From Saprospiraceae bacterium (lineage in GTDB: Bacteria > Bacteroidota > Bacteroidia > Chitinophagales > Saprospiraceae), in assembly GCA_016709995.1 (NCBI GenBank), contig JADJLQ010000001.1, positions 3,314,580 through 3,378,579 on the forward strand: a stretch of DNA of 64,000 bases, written 5' to 3'. The notes under the pieces are model-generated. The model saw only the letters and a list, made by a program, of their open reading frames with translations. It searched no databases and was not told where the DNA came from. The position numbers and the translations under genes were made by a program. Position 1 is the stretch's first letter; every line of letters starts with the position of its first letter. Shown here piece by piece: positions 43,768 through 52,933 of the stretch.

Positions 43768-44364
43768 TTATTGATTGCAAAAAGGATCGTAACTACGGTC
43801 TTCCGTCCAGGTGTACTCTATCTGAAAAGCAACCTTTCTGGCAAACTCTATTCCATGCCGATCACTTAAGAACCCCAGAGTCATATCCATGCCGGCACTC
43901 ACTCCTGATGAGGTATAATATTTATCATCCACGACCCATCTCGCTTGTTTGACCCACTCGACTTCTTTATTAAGAGATATTACCCAATCATAAGCTCTTT
44001 TGTTGGTAGTCGCTTTCTTATGATCCAATAGCCCGGTCATAGCGAGTAAGGCGCTTCCGGTGCATACAGTCAGCACATACTTTGATATCTGAGATTGGCG
44101 TTGGATGGCTGATATCAACTCACGATTATGTACTTCTACCCTGGTGCCCGGCCCTCCGGGAAGGAGAAAAATATCAAGCGCCGAGGCTCCATCTAACAAA
44201 CGCTCTGACATGATTTTGATCCCATGCTGATTGGTGACCAGCCCACCAACCAGCGAGTAATAATATATCTGATACTCTTCTGTAAGCCGTCCGAGTATTT
44301 CCACAGGGCCAAAAACATCCAGCGTTTCAAAATTTTCAAAAAGCAAAACACCCACTTTCATCAT
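43768..44364 (-). CDS. DJ-1/PfpI family protein
   Basis: The 198-residue protein has the DJ-1/PfpI fold: KVGVLLFENFETLDVFGPVEIL at the start, DIFLLPGGPGTR, and the nucleophile Cys in LTVCTGSALLAMTGLLDHKKATTNKR. The region YTSSGVSAGMDMTLGFL follows. This is the isonitrile hydratase/transcription-regulator type of DJ-1 proteins without an AraC domain. Its reaction is unknown; candidates include isonitrile hydration or glyoxal repair. Two start codons (44364, 44361) are possible. No operon partner is seen. Confidence 0.87.
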   Translation of the reverse strand: MMKVGVLLFENFETLDVFGPVEILGRLTEEYQIYYYSLVGGLVTNQHGIKIMSERLLDGASALDIFLLPGGPGTRVEVHNRELISAIQRQSQISKYVLTVCTGSALLAMTGLLDHKKATTNKRAYDWVISLNKEVEWVKQARWVVDDKYYTSSGVSAGMDMTLGFLSDRHGIEFARKVAFQIEYTWTEDRSYDPFCNQ

Positions 44365-44511
44365 AAGATAATGAATTAATTTTTATAAGCGTACTCAGCC
44401 TGATCTTAAACTTTGACTGAAAATAATGTCCGAAAATCTGAGCATTTACTTTGTAATTATACTTAAAAAATACATTCTCAACGAATTCAGCTAAATTTCC
44501 CGCCGATAAAT

Positions 44512-45186
44512 ATGACTAGCTCTCCCCACCGATATTTTATCCTACACAAGCCCTTTGATATGGTCTCTCAATTCATAGTATCTCATGAGGTAAGATGCCT
44601 GGCGGACCTGGATATTGATTTTCCGCAAGACATACATGCGATCGGCAGGCTGGACAAAGACTCAGAAGGTTTGCTGATCCTGACTACCAACAAAAAAGTA
44701 ACCCGCTTATTGTTTCAAAGTCAGACTCCACACCAAAGGACCTATCTAGTACAGGTCAATCATCAGCTTTCGATAGAAAACCTGGAGGCTTTGAGAACAG
44801 GAGTAGCCATTAAAATAAAAGCCGGGCAATTTTATACAACACCACCTTGCCAGGTCAATATCGTAGATAACCCGGAGAAGTTATATACCTTAGAAGACAG
44901 GCTGACTGCCTACCCACCGTATACCTGGATCTTGATCACCCTTACGGAAGGCAAGTATCACCAGGTACGCAAAATGATTACAGCGATCAGGCATAAATGC
45001 AAGCGATTGATCCGGGTGAGTATAGAAGATCTGGCACTCGGCCAGCTGCCACCAGGCGCACTTCTTGAAATAAAAGAAAGAGATTTTTTTGAAAAACTTA
45101 AACTTGTCAAAGCAGAGGATACCCACATAATAGTGGAGACAGGTTTTGAATTAAAAGAAGAACCCGAATACACCACCTTAGACTAA
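44512..45186 (+). CDS. rluE: rRNA large-subunit pseudouridine synthase, RluE-type
   Basis: The 224-residue protein is an RsuA-family synthase without an S4 domain. It opens YFILHKPFDMVSQF, has the catalytic Asp in IGRLDKDSEGLLILTTN, and later LTEGKYHQVRKMITAIRHKCKRLIRVSI. Length and motif set match RluE, which makes pseudouridine 2457 in 23S rRNA of E. coli; assignment to this site is by family. It ends two bases before a convergent gene. Confidence 0.88.
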   Translation: MTSSPHRYFILHKPFDMVSQFIVSHEVRCLADLDIDFPQDIHAIGRLDKDSEGLLILTTNKKVTRLLFQSQTPHQRTYLVQVNHQLSIENLEALRTGVAIKIKAGQFYTTPPCQVNIVDNPEKLYTLEDRLTAYPPYTWILITLTEGKYHQVRKMITAIRHKCKRLIRVSIEDLALGQLPPGALLEIKERDFFEKLKLVKAEDTHIIVETGFELKEEPEYTTLD

Positions 45187-45188
45187 AA

Positions 45189-46178
45189 TCACCGGCTTAT
45201 TACCCTTCCACACAATTCATCTTCTATAAACCCTTTGATGATATCCTGTATAGATTCATCTTTGATAAATCCCAAATGATCAGCCCAGGCCGTTTTAAAA
45301 AAAGGTGGCCAGGTGAGGACTATACTTTGTATAAATGCATCAGGAGTCCAATCGATCCATTGACTCACCGGCGATCCGGCGATGTCATCCAGGGCAGTGA
45401 CCATATCTTTTATTTGTATCGTATTGCCGGGGAGGTTGATGATTCTTTTAGTGCCCAGTTGTGCGTTGGTCAGTCCGGCTGCGTGAATAAAATTATAAGT
45501 GACTGCGCGGGGCGAAAGTATCCAGACATTTACATCTTCGGATACAGGGCAGTTAGCGGCTAGTCCCTGGAGCGGTTCCCGGATGATGGAGCTGACAAAG
45601 GAGGAAGTGGCTGCGTTGGCTTTGCCGGGACGCACGACTATAGTAGGCAGGCGTAGAACCCTTCCATGAAAAAAACCTTTACGACTGTAATCATTAATCA
45701 AGAGTTCGGTCATGACTTTTTGTGTTCCATACGAGCTTTGCGGGGCAGGAGCCGTAAAATCATCGATCACCCTGGATACCTCTCCACCAAATGCCGCACA
45801 GGTACTCGCAAAGACCACGACCGGTCGTGTTCCCATGGTACGGATCATCTCTAATAGTCGCAGATTGGCGAGCAGATTGACCTGCATACCGAGATCGAAG
45901 TTTTTTTCGGCTTCGCCGCTGACGATGGCAGCCAGTTGAAAGATGACATGAGGCTTTGCATTTAAAGCGTACTGTACCACAGCTTCGTCCGTGATATCAC
46001 CCTGAGTATAGATGAGAATCGGATCTTCTACTTTATGCTGCGGCCAAAATCTATCGAGTAATTCGATTTTTGTGATCTGGCCCGGCACTCCATTTACGGT
46101 GATGGACTGATTGGTAATAAGTTGTTTGGCAAGTTTTTGCCCCAGGAATCCACCACCACCAAGTATTAAAATGTGCAT
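45189..46178 (-). CDS. denD: NAD-dependent epimerase/dehydratase, D-erythronate dehydrogenase-like
   Basis: The 329-residue short-chain-type protein starts MHILILGGGGFLGQKLAKQL (NAD binding) and has FQLAAIVSGEAEKNFDLG, FASTCAAFGG and the catalytic SYGTQKVMTE (Tyr-x-x-x-Lys). LRLPTIVVRPGKANAATSSFVSSIIREPLQG is diagnostic of D-erythronate dehydrogenase (DenD), which makes 2-oxo-tetronate from D-erythronate. The later four-carbon acid genes (a kinase of the DUF1537 type, an aldolase) are absent next to it. A GntP-type sugar-acid permease lies at 52934 in the same island. Confidence 0.82.
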   Translation of the reverse strand: MHILILGGGGFLGQKLAKQLITNQSITVNGVPGQITKIELLDRFWPQHKVEDPILIYTQGDITDEAVVQYALNAKPHVIFQLAAIVSGEAEKNFDLGMQVNLLANLRLLEMIRTMGTRPVVVFASTCAAFGGEVSRVIDDFTAPAPQSSYGTQKVMTELLINDYSRKGFFHGRVLRLPTIVVRPGKANAATSSFVSSIIREPLQGLAANCPVSEDVNVWILSPRAVTYNFIHAAGLTNAQLGTKRIINLPGNTIQIKDMVTALDDIAGSPVSQWIDWTPDAFIQSIVLTWPPFFKTAWADHLGFIKDESIQDIIKGFIEDELCGRVISR

Positions 46179-46379
46179 AAATTTTTATTAGGAGAGTAAT
46201 ATATAAACTTTTCTGTTTTGTAGAGGAGTGGATGCTCATTGTGCTGTGTTGATGGGAACTTCTTTAACCTAATGAAGCCTATGCACAAAGAAGTCAAAAG
46301 CTAACAAATCATGCTGCGCTCGAAATTTGACTTCTGCTACAACCCAAATGAAACCGTAGTTTCTTTTTACATTGCAAGG

Positions 46380-48032
46380 ATGAAATTATTTCCGACTATC
46401 CTATATGTGTTCTTTTCCTATATCGTCTCTGCTCAAACTGCCAGTTTGAAAATAGATTTACATAAAGTCACCGGCGATATGACCCCCATTTGGGCCTGGT
46501 TTGGATACGATGAGCCCAACTATACTTATATGAAAGATGGAAAAAAATTATTATCAGAGCTCGCAGCCCTCAGTCCGGTACCGGTATATGTACGCGCGCA
46601 CAATCTATTGACTTCCGGCAATGGCATCGCTGCGTTAAAATGGGGCTCTACCAATGCCTATACGGAGGACGAGCAAGGCAAGCCTGTATACAACTGGACC
46701 ATCGTAGACAGTATTTTTGATACCTATATTGATCGGGGCATGAAACCATTGGCACAGATCGGGTTTATGCCTGAGGCACTTTCTTCCAAGCCGGAGCCTT
46801 ATCGTCATTATTGGAAGCCGGGTATATCTTACAAAGAGGTTTTTACCGGTTGGGCTTATCCTCCAAATGATTATAACAAATGGCGGGAGCTCATCTTCCA
46901 ATGGGTCCACCATTGTGTAGAACGATATGGAAAAAAAGAAGTTGAAAGCTGGTATTGGGAAGTGTGGAACGAACCCAACATTGGTTACTGGCAAGGAACC
47001 CAGGAAGAATTTTTAAAAACATATGACTATGCAGCCGATGGTTTGAAAAAAGCATTGCCGACCGCACGAATCGGTGGCTGTGATATCACCGGAGGTGGGT
47101 CAAAATTTCTCCATGCGTTTATAGAGCATTGTCTTCAGGGTATCAATTATGCTACTGGCCAAAAAGGTTCACCCCTCGATATGGTGTTGTTTCATGCCAA
47201 AGGTCAGCCAAAAGTAATTGATGGAACTGTCGTCATGAATGTTGGGGCGCAGATGCGCAACATCAGGGATGCGATGAATACAGTCAATGAATTTCCATCT
47301 TTAAAAAACATCCCGCTGGTCATCGGAGAATCAGATCCGGAAGGATGCGCCGCCTGTGGGATGAGCACCAATCCTGAAAATGCCTATCGCAACGGGACGA
47401 TGTACTCCAGTTATACAGCAGCCTCCTTCGCACGAAAATTTTTATTGGCAGATCAATACAAAGTCAACCTGATCGGAGCTGTCTCCTGGTCTTTTGAATT
47501 TGAAAACCAACCCTGGTTTGCAGGATTCCGCGATCTGGCTACCAATGGAGTCGATAAGCCGGTGCTCAATGTATTCAGGATGTTTGGCATGATGAAAGGA
47601 AAACGGGTACAGGTAGTCGGCAATCGTATGTTAGATCTCAAAACATTTGTTGATTCCAGTGCACGAGCTCTACCGGATATAGGAGGGCTCGCTGCGAAAT
47701 ATAAAAAATCTACTACCATCATGGTCTGGAACTATCACGATGCAGACAAATTGCAAGCTCCGGAAGAAATAATGATCAATGTAGATGGACTGCGAAGAAG
47801 ATCTGTGACCCTGACAGAATATCGAATAGATCAGGAGCATTGCAACTCGTATGAAGTGTGGAAGAAAATGGGTTCGCCACAAAATCCGAGTCCCGACCAG
47901 ATCGCTTTGCTGGAAAAAGCAGGCATGCTGAGCGCTATAGGAAATCCATATAAACTTAAGACCCCTAAAGGCAAGGTGCAAATAAAAATTACTTTACCAA
48001 GACAAGGAGTTTCCTTATTGAAATTGAATTAA
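46380..48032 (+). CDS. Secreted glycoside hydrolase family 39-like xylosidase
   Basis: The ATG at 46380 is preferred to the frame start at 46311 because it gives a signal peptide (MKLFPTILYVFFSYIVSAQ); length about 550 residues. The barrel has PIWAWFGYDEPNYTYM, acid/base Glu in YWEVWNEPNIGYW, nucleophile Glu in LVIGESDPEGC, and SWSFEFENQPWFAGFRDL. This fits GH39 beta-xylosidases or related clan-A enzymes acting on plant hemicellulose or pectin side chains. It starts the carbohydrate island and probably shares a transcript with the broken PL22 gene 25 bases downstream. Confidence 0.88.
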   Translation: MKLFPTILYVFFSYIVSAQTASLKIDLHKVTGDMTPIWAWFGYDEPNYTYMKDGKKLLSELAALSPVPVYVRAHNLLTSGNGIAALKWGSTNAYTEDEQGKPVYNWTIVDSIFDTYIDRGMKPLAQIGFMPEALSSKPEPYRHYWKPGISYKEVFTGWAYPPNDYNKWRELIFQWVHHCVERYGKKEVESWYWEVWNEPNIGYWQGTQEEFLKTYDYAADGLKKALPTARIGGCDITGGGSKFLHAFIEHCLQGINYATGQKGSPLDMVLFHAKGQPKVIDGTVVMNVGAQMRNIRDAMNTVNEFPSLKNIPLVIGESDPEGCAACGMSTNPENAYRNGTMYSSYTAASFARKFLLADQYKVNLIGAVSWSFEFENQPWFAGFRDLATNGVDKPVLNVFRMFGMMKGKRVQVVGNRMLDLKTFVDSSARALPDIGGLAAKYKKSTTIMVWNYHDADKLQAPEEIMINVDGLRRRSVTLTEYRIDQEHCNSYEVWKKMGSPQNPSPDQIALLEKAGMLSAIGNPYKLKTPKGKVQIKITLPRQGVSLLKLN

Positions 48033-48057
48033 CTTAAAGGTACTAAGCATTGATTTT

Positions 48058-48777
48058 ATGTGGAATAAAAAATACGTTTTATATCATCTAATAGTTTTTC
48101 TTTCGACAGGAAGGATTGCCGCCCAGCCAATCCTGGAGACAGGTGGCCATAACATGCCAAACGAATGGATAGACCAGGAAACGCACCACAAAATAATCAG
48201 GCTGACCGGGCAGCCCGGTGACAATATGGGTTTTTATTTTCACAACAATCCATTTGTAGATAATAAAATGGTTTTTTACAATATGGCCCCACAACCTGAG
48301 GCTGACAAAGCAGCCAAACAGGAGACTTCTAATATCAATGGTAAGGACAAACAATTGTATCTCGTGGATCTATCGACCCTTCAGATCGAACAACTCACGC
48401 ATCATGCGGCTGCGATGAATGGAGAGATTGTTTCGACGGTGAGAAAAGAGGTTTTTTATCAGGTGATGGATTCTGTGTTTAGTGTCAATATATATACAAA
48501 AAAAGAAACACTGATCTATGTTTTCCCGGATGATTTTAAAGCAAATATCACTTGTATCAACACTGATGGGACCTTGCTGGCTGGAGCCAAATCCAGTGAC
48601 CAGGAAAAAGAATTGTTTAAATCTAATGCCTGCTAAAGCTTATTATTTATGAAACACCATCGGTACAGTTTAGAACCTAAAGTGCATTTTAGTCCTGATG
48701 AAAAACAGGTAATCTTCAGAGCCAATTTTGAAGGTACGACCAATGTATATGCAGTAGAAATAGAAAAAAGCAATTAA
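48058..48777 (+). pseudogene. Oligogalacturonate lyase (PL22) gene with internal deletion
   Basis: The first part (48058-48636) encodes a signal peptide and the start of a PL22 propeller: QETHHKIIRLTGQPGDNMGFYFHNNPF, then NGKDKQLYLVDLSTLQIEQLT and AMNGEIVSTVRKEVFYQ. It stops at 48634-48636. Starting at 48649 in the same frame comes HHRYSLEPKVHFSPDEKQVIFRANFEG to a stop at 48775-48777, the typical end of the same family. Full-length members need roughly 190-200 more residues between these parts, including blades that carry metal and catalytic residues. The gene is therefore broken by an internal deletion. It sits between GH39 and the M20/GH43/GH28 genes. Confidence 0.85.
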
Positions 48778-48884
48778 TAATCTCTATTGTACAGTTGCAG
48801 GCATCAGCTGGGCTAGGGTGAACAAAATAGAAATGGATAATAAACGATACTTTTATCTTTTACCCAATAATACACCTAATTGAA

Positions 48885-50420
48885 ATGAATCGATACATTT
48901 ATTTTTTATTACTAGGCATGGTTAGTAATGCCATTTATTCTCCAACCTCTGCACAGACCTTCACCAAACAAAAAATAGAACAACTTTCCAGAGTACAATT
49001 TCACAAGATCATTCCTGAATACAGAGAATTTTTGAGCCTGCACAATGATGGTCACTATCCGGATCAGATCCAGACTAATCTCCAGTGGTGTGTCAAGGCA
49101 TTCAATAAAAGAAAATTTAGCACCGAAGTCATTGAAAGTGGTGGAGTTCCATTTGTCCTGGCTCAGCGCAACTTTGCCGGCAATAAGAAGACAGTATTAT
49201 TTTATTTACAGATCGATGGTCAGCCTGTCGATCCTGCCAAGTGGTCACAGCCGGATCCATTCCAGGCAGTATTAAAAGAATCGAATGCAGATGGCCTGTG
49301 GCATATCATCGATTGGAATTTATTGGCCAAAGAGATCAATCCCACCTGGAAAATATTTGCCAGATCATCCTCAGATTCCAAGGGACCTGCAATGGCTTTT
49401 ATGGCAGCCCTGGATATCATGAACGAACAAACGATCAAACCTGATTTTAATATCAAGGTGATCATGGACTTTCAGGAAGAGATGAGTTCACCTCAGTTGC
49501 CAAAGGTAGTCATGCAATTCAAAGAAAAACTTGCTGCCGATATGCTGGTAGTCATGGATGGCACCCGGCATTTGTCCAATGAGCCTACTCTCATGTTTGG
49601 TGCCCGGGGTATAGCTACTGTTTCTTTAAAAGTATTTGGCGGATTCGTCCCCCTGCACAGTGGTCAATACGGCAATTATGCTCCTAACCCGGTATTTGGA
49701 TTGTCGAGGATACTGGCAGGCATGAAAGATGAAGATGGTCGGGTCACCATACCCGGATATTATGATGGTATCACCCTGAGTGAATCTGATAAAACGATCA
49801 TGAATGATGTCCCGGAAGATCAACATGAAATCGTGGCAGAACTGGGCATATCCAGTCCTGAGAAAATAGGGGGCACCTACCAGGAGGCACTGGCATATCC
49901 CACTTTAAATGTCAGAGGTCTTCAGGCAGCCTGGGTAGGCGATGAGTCCCGCACGATCATACCTTCGGAAGCATTAGCTGAGCTCGATATCAGGTTGGTA
50001 CCTGAGTCTGATGGTGATCATATGATAGAGTTGATCAGAAAATATATTGCAGACCTGGGATATCACTTTGTCGATGGAGCTCCTACGGTAGACGAGAGAG
50101 CTAAATATGACAAACTCATTTCCTTCAAATCTAAAGTTGGATACAAAGCATATCGAACCCCATATAATTCCCCCATTGATATATGGCTCACCGGTGCCCT
50201 GACCAGGACCTTTGGAAAAAAACCAGTGAGAATGCGTACCACCGGAGGTTCGCAACCGATCTCCCCGTTTATCACCACCCTTGATCTGCCGGCTGTGTCA
50301 GTACGCATACCCAACCCCGACAATAATATCCATAGTCCGGATGAAAACATTCGTGTGGGCAATTTTCTGGAAGGCATACAAACCTGCGTGGGCATACTGA
50401 CCGAATCGATTCAAAACTAA
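48885..50420 (+). CDS. M20 family metallohydrolase, exported
   Basis: The 511-residue protein has a signal peptide (ending PTSAQT near residue 26) and the M20 dinuclear-metal fold: the bridging Asp region SSDSKGPAMAF, base and ligand Glu pair in MDFQEEMSSPQ, Asp in VVMDGTRH, and the last His in NIHSPDENIRVGNF. The first ligand position, normally His in a HxDGQPVD motif, reads QIDGQPVDP with Gln. The family removes amino acids or acyl groups; a role beside GH43 and GH28 could be deacylation of sugar derivatives, but that is a guess. The GH43 gene starts 17 bases downstream, so both share an operon. Confidence 0.85.
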   Translation: MNRYIYFLLLGMVSNAIYSPTSAQTFTKQKIEQLSRVQFHKIIPEYREFLSLHNDGHYPDQIQTNLQWCVKAFNKRKFSTEVIESGGVPFVLAQRNFAGNKKTVLFYLQIDGQPVDPAKWSQPDPFQAVLKESNADGLWHIIDWNLLAKEINPTWKIFARSSSDSKGPAMAFMAALDIMNEQTIKPDFNIKVIMDFQEEMSSPQLPKVVMQFKEKLAADMLVVMDGTRHLSNEPTLMFGARGIATVSLKVFGGFVPLHSGQYGNYAPNPVFGLSRILAGMKDEDGRVTIPGYYDGITLSESDKTIMNDVPEDQHEIVAELGISSPEKIGGTYQEALAYPTLNVRGLQAAWVGDESRTIIPSEALAELDIRLVPESDGDHMIELIRKYIADLGYHFVDGAPTVDERAKYDKLISFKSKVGYKAYRTPYNSPIDIWLTGALTRTFGKKPVRMRTTGGSQPISPFITTLDLPAVSVRIPNPDNNIHSPDENIRVGNFLEGIQTCVGILTESIQN

Positions 50421-50437
50421 GCCTTGACTGAAAATAA

Positions 50438-51367
50438 ATGAGGGTGAAAAACTTTACGATAACCATTTTATGTATACTGGGTGGAGTCAGCAGCCAGGCT
50501 CAGCAGCCAATATATATGTTCTCTTATTTTAAAGACAATGGGCAGGATGGACTGCATCTGGCATATAGTCATGATGGATATACGTACACTGCACTAAAAC
50601 AGGACAGTTCATTTTTGACCCCGGTCATCAGCAAAGACCAACTCATGCGGGACCCCTGCATCATCCGCGGAGCAGACCTTAAGTTTCATATGGTGTGGAC
50701 AGTGAGCTGGAATGCTAAAGGCATCGGGTATGCATCTTCTCCGGATCTTATCCACTGGAGTGAGCAACAATATATACCGGTGATGGAACAGGAAGTGGCA
50801 GCCAGAAACTGTTGGGCTCCCGAGATCACTTATGATGAGCGCAAAAAACAATATATGATCTACTGGTCGACTACTATTCCCGGTCGGTTTAGCCAGGGAG
50901 ATATATCCGGAGACAGTAAATACAATCATCGGCTCTACTACGTAGTCACAAAAGATTTTAAGAAGTTCAGCAAAACCAGATTATTGTATGACAGAGGCTT
51001 CAATGTGATAGATGCTACCATTCATAAAATCGGCAAACAGTACACCATGTTTTTAAAAGACGAGACCAGGACACCGCCGCAAAAAAATATTCGTACAGCC
51101 ACAAGTAATAAGCTTTCAAAAAATTACAGCTTCGCATCATCACCTATCACTGGTCATTATTGGGCGGAAGGACCCTCCGCGATCAAAGTTGGGGATGATT
51201 GGGTAGTGTATTTTGATAAGTATACTGAGCACAAATATGGCGCTGTCACTTCGAATGACTTGATCCACTGGACCGATATATCAGAAAAAGTGAGTTTCCC
51301 CGGAGGGACCCGGCATGGTACCGTATTCATGATCACCCAGGAAGAGTTTAAACGGTTGCCTAAATGA
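50438..51367 (+). CDS. Secreted glycoside hydrolase family 43-like
   Basis: The 309-residue protein has a signal peptide (MRVKNFTITILCILGGVSSQAQ) and a single five-bladed propeller of GH43 type: MRDPCIIRGADLKFHMVWTVSW with the base Asp, AARNCWAPEITYDERKKQYMIYWSTTI, FNVIDATIHKIGKQYTMFLKDE, and YWAEGPSAIKVGDDWVVYFD with the acid Glu. Expected to release arabinose or xylose from pectin or xylan side chains. It is the middle gene of the M20-GH43-GH28 set (gaps 17 and 32 bases). Confidence 0.87.
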   Translation: MRVKNFTITILCILGGVSSQAQQPIYMFSYFKDNGQDGLHLAYSHDGYTYTALKQDSSFLTPVISKDQLMRDPCIIRGADLKFHMVWTVSWNAKGIGYASSPDLIHWSEQQYIPVMEQEVAARNCWAPEITYDERKKQYMIYWSTTIPGRFSQGDISGDSKYNHRLYYVVTKDFKKFSKTRLLYDRGFNVIDATIHKIGKQYTMFLKDETRTPPQKNIRTATSNKLSKNYSFASSPITGHYWAEGPSAIKVGDDWVVYFDKYTEHKYGAVTSNDLIHWTDISEKVSFPGGTRHGTVFMITQEEFKRLPK

Positions 51368-51399
51368 TTTTTAATATTCTTACTGCTTAAATATCATAT

Positions 51400-52812
51400 A
51401 TGCTGACACGAATAATTTTAATACTTTCTATATTTATTATGATCCAGGCATGTGATCAAACAAAGGAATTGGATTGGGCAATAAAAGTAGGTGCTCAACG
51501 ATTTCCCAAAACTGAAAAAACATTTTTAGTCAAAGCATCTGGTGATTCCTCCAAAACAGTGACTAAAGATATACAGGATGCCATCGATGCATGCGCGCTC
51601 GCAGGAGGAGGCATAGTGACATTTTCACCCGGAGTATATGTCACCGGCTCGATATTTATAAAGTCAAATGTGCATCTCAGGATAGACAGAGAGGTGCTCC
51701 TACTGGGGTCTCAGGATTTTGATGACTATCCGGAGATAAAAACCAGAATAGCAGGGATAGAAACTACCTGGCCTGCAGCCTTGATCAATGTAATAGACGC
51801 TCAGAATGTCGCAGTCACCGGCGAAGGAATTGTCAATGCCAGAGGCAAATTTTGCTGGAACAAGTACTGGAAGATGCGTGAAGAGTACGTAGCAAAGGGA
51901 CTAAGATGGATTGTGGATTATGATGCCAAACGGGTGAGAACACTGTTGGTACAAAACGCTTCGGATGTGACGCTCAAAGGACTGACCTTTAAAAATGCAG
52001 GATTCTGGACAGTCCAGTTATTGTATTCCCATCACCTGACTGTCGATGGTTTGGTGATCAAAAACAATGAAGATGGTAGTGGACCTTCGACAGACGGCAT
52101 TGATGTGGATTCATCCAGTTGGGTATTGATCCAAAACTGTGATATTGACTGCAATGATGACAATTTTTGTTTAAAAGCTGGAAGAGATTGGGACGGCTTG
52201 CGGGTCAACAGACCCACAGAGTATGTGGTGATCCGTAAATGCATAGCCAGAAGAGGAGCAGGTCTGGTGACCCTGGGTAGTGAAACCGCAGGTGGTATCA
52301 GAAATATCCTCGCTACAGATTTGTCGGCCAGACATACGGACAATGGTCTTCGTATCAAATCAGCGACTACCCGGGGAGGTACTTTGGAGAATATATATTT
52401 TCAAAACTCAGAACTCGATTCCACTATCAATGTGTTTCAGTTTAATCTCAACTGGTATCCGGCTTTCAGTTATTCTCTGCTTCCTGATGGATATATTTAT
52501 GATTCTATCCCTGAGCTGTGGAAAGTCATGCTGCATAAAGTAGAACCGGAATCAAAAGGAATTCCTGCAGCAAAAAATATATTCGTATCTAATCTCCAGG
52601 CTACCAACTCTAAAAAAGTATTTGAAGTGACAGGATTACAACAGTCTACTTTATCCAATTTTAATTTTACAAACAGTATGATCAGTGCAGCCTCAATCGG
52701 TGATCTGGAATATATAGATGAATGGAAATTTAATAATTTTAATATTTCTCTTTCTGCCAAACCTCCAGTACAAAAGGCTAGTTCACTAGCAGAGCAAGAG
52801 CGATTGAATTAA
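51400..52812 (+). CDS. Glycoside hydrolase family 28 polygalacturonase, lipoprotein
   Basis: The 470-residue protein starts with a lipobox (MLTRIILILSIFIMIQAC) and folds as a right-handed beta-helix. GH28 catalytic motifs are visible in slightly changed form: PSTDGIDVDSS (NTD motif), CNDDNFCLKAG (DD motif), GLVTLGSE (GHG motif without its His) and NGLRIKS (RIK motif). It cleaves alpha-1,4-galacturonan or related rhamnogalacturonan chains at the surface. It ends the M20-GH43-GH28 operon. The sequence between it and the GntP gene holds small inverted repeats but no gene. Confidence 0.9.
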   Translation: MLTRIILILSIFIMIQACDQTKELDWAIKVGAQRFPKTEKTFLVKASGDSSKTVTKDIQDAIDACALAGGGIVTFSPGVYVTGSIFIKSNVHLRIDREVLLLGSQDFDDYPEIKTRIAGIETTWPAALINVIDAQNVAVTGEGIVNARGKFCWNKYWKMREEYVAKGLRWIVDYDAKRVRTLLVQNASDVTLKGLTFKNAGFWTVQLLYSHHLTVDGLVIKNNEDGSGPSTDGIDVDSSSWVLIQNCDIDCNDDNFCLKAGRDWDGLRVNRPTEYVVIRKCIARRGAGLVTLGSETAGGIRNILATDLSARHTDNGLRIKSATTRGGTLENIYFQNSELDSTINVFQFNLNWYPAFSYSLLPDGYIYDSIPELWKVMLHKVEPESKGIPAAKNIFVSNLQATNSKKVFEVTGLQQSTLSNFNFTNSMISAASIGDLEYIDEWKFNNFNISLSAKPPVQKASSLAEQERLN

Positions 52813-52888
52813 AATTATATTCATCACCTTAAAAAGTTTATTAGTCTCAATTTCTCTACGTATGAGAAACAGAAAGATTAAACAAAAT

Positions 52889-52903
52889 CTCATAACTTAT
52901 GAG
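52889..52903. repeat. 15-base palindrome between gh28 and the GntP permease gene
   Basis: CTCATAACTTATGAG is a perfect 7-base inverted repeat around one C. A second pair, TTTCTC/GAGAAA (52851-52869), lies just upstream. They lie between convergent genes and could act in transcription termination or bind a regulator; neither has a following T run. Confidence 0.4.
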
Positions 52904-52933
52904 TAGCAATATTATCGACTCTGTGAAAGGAGT

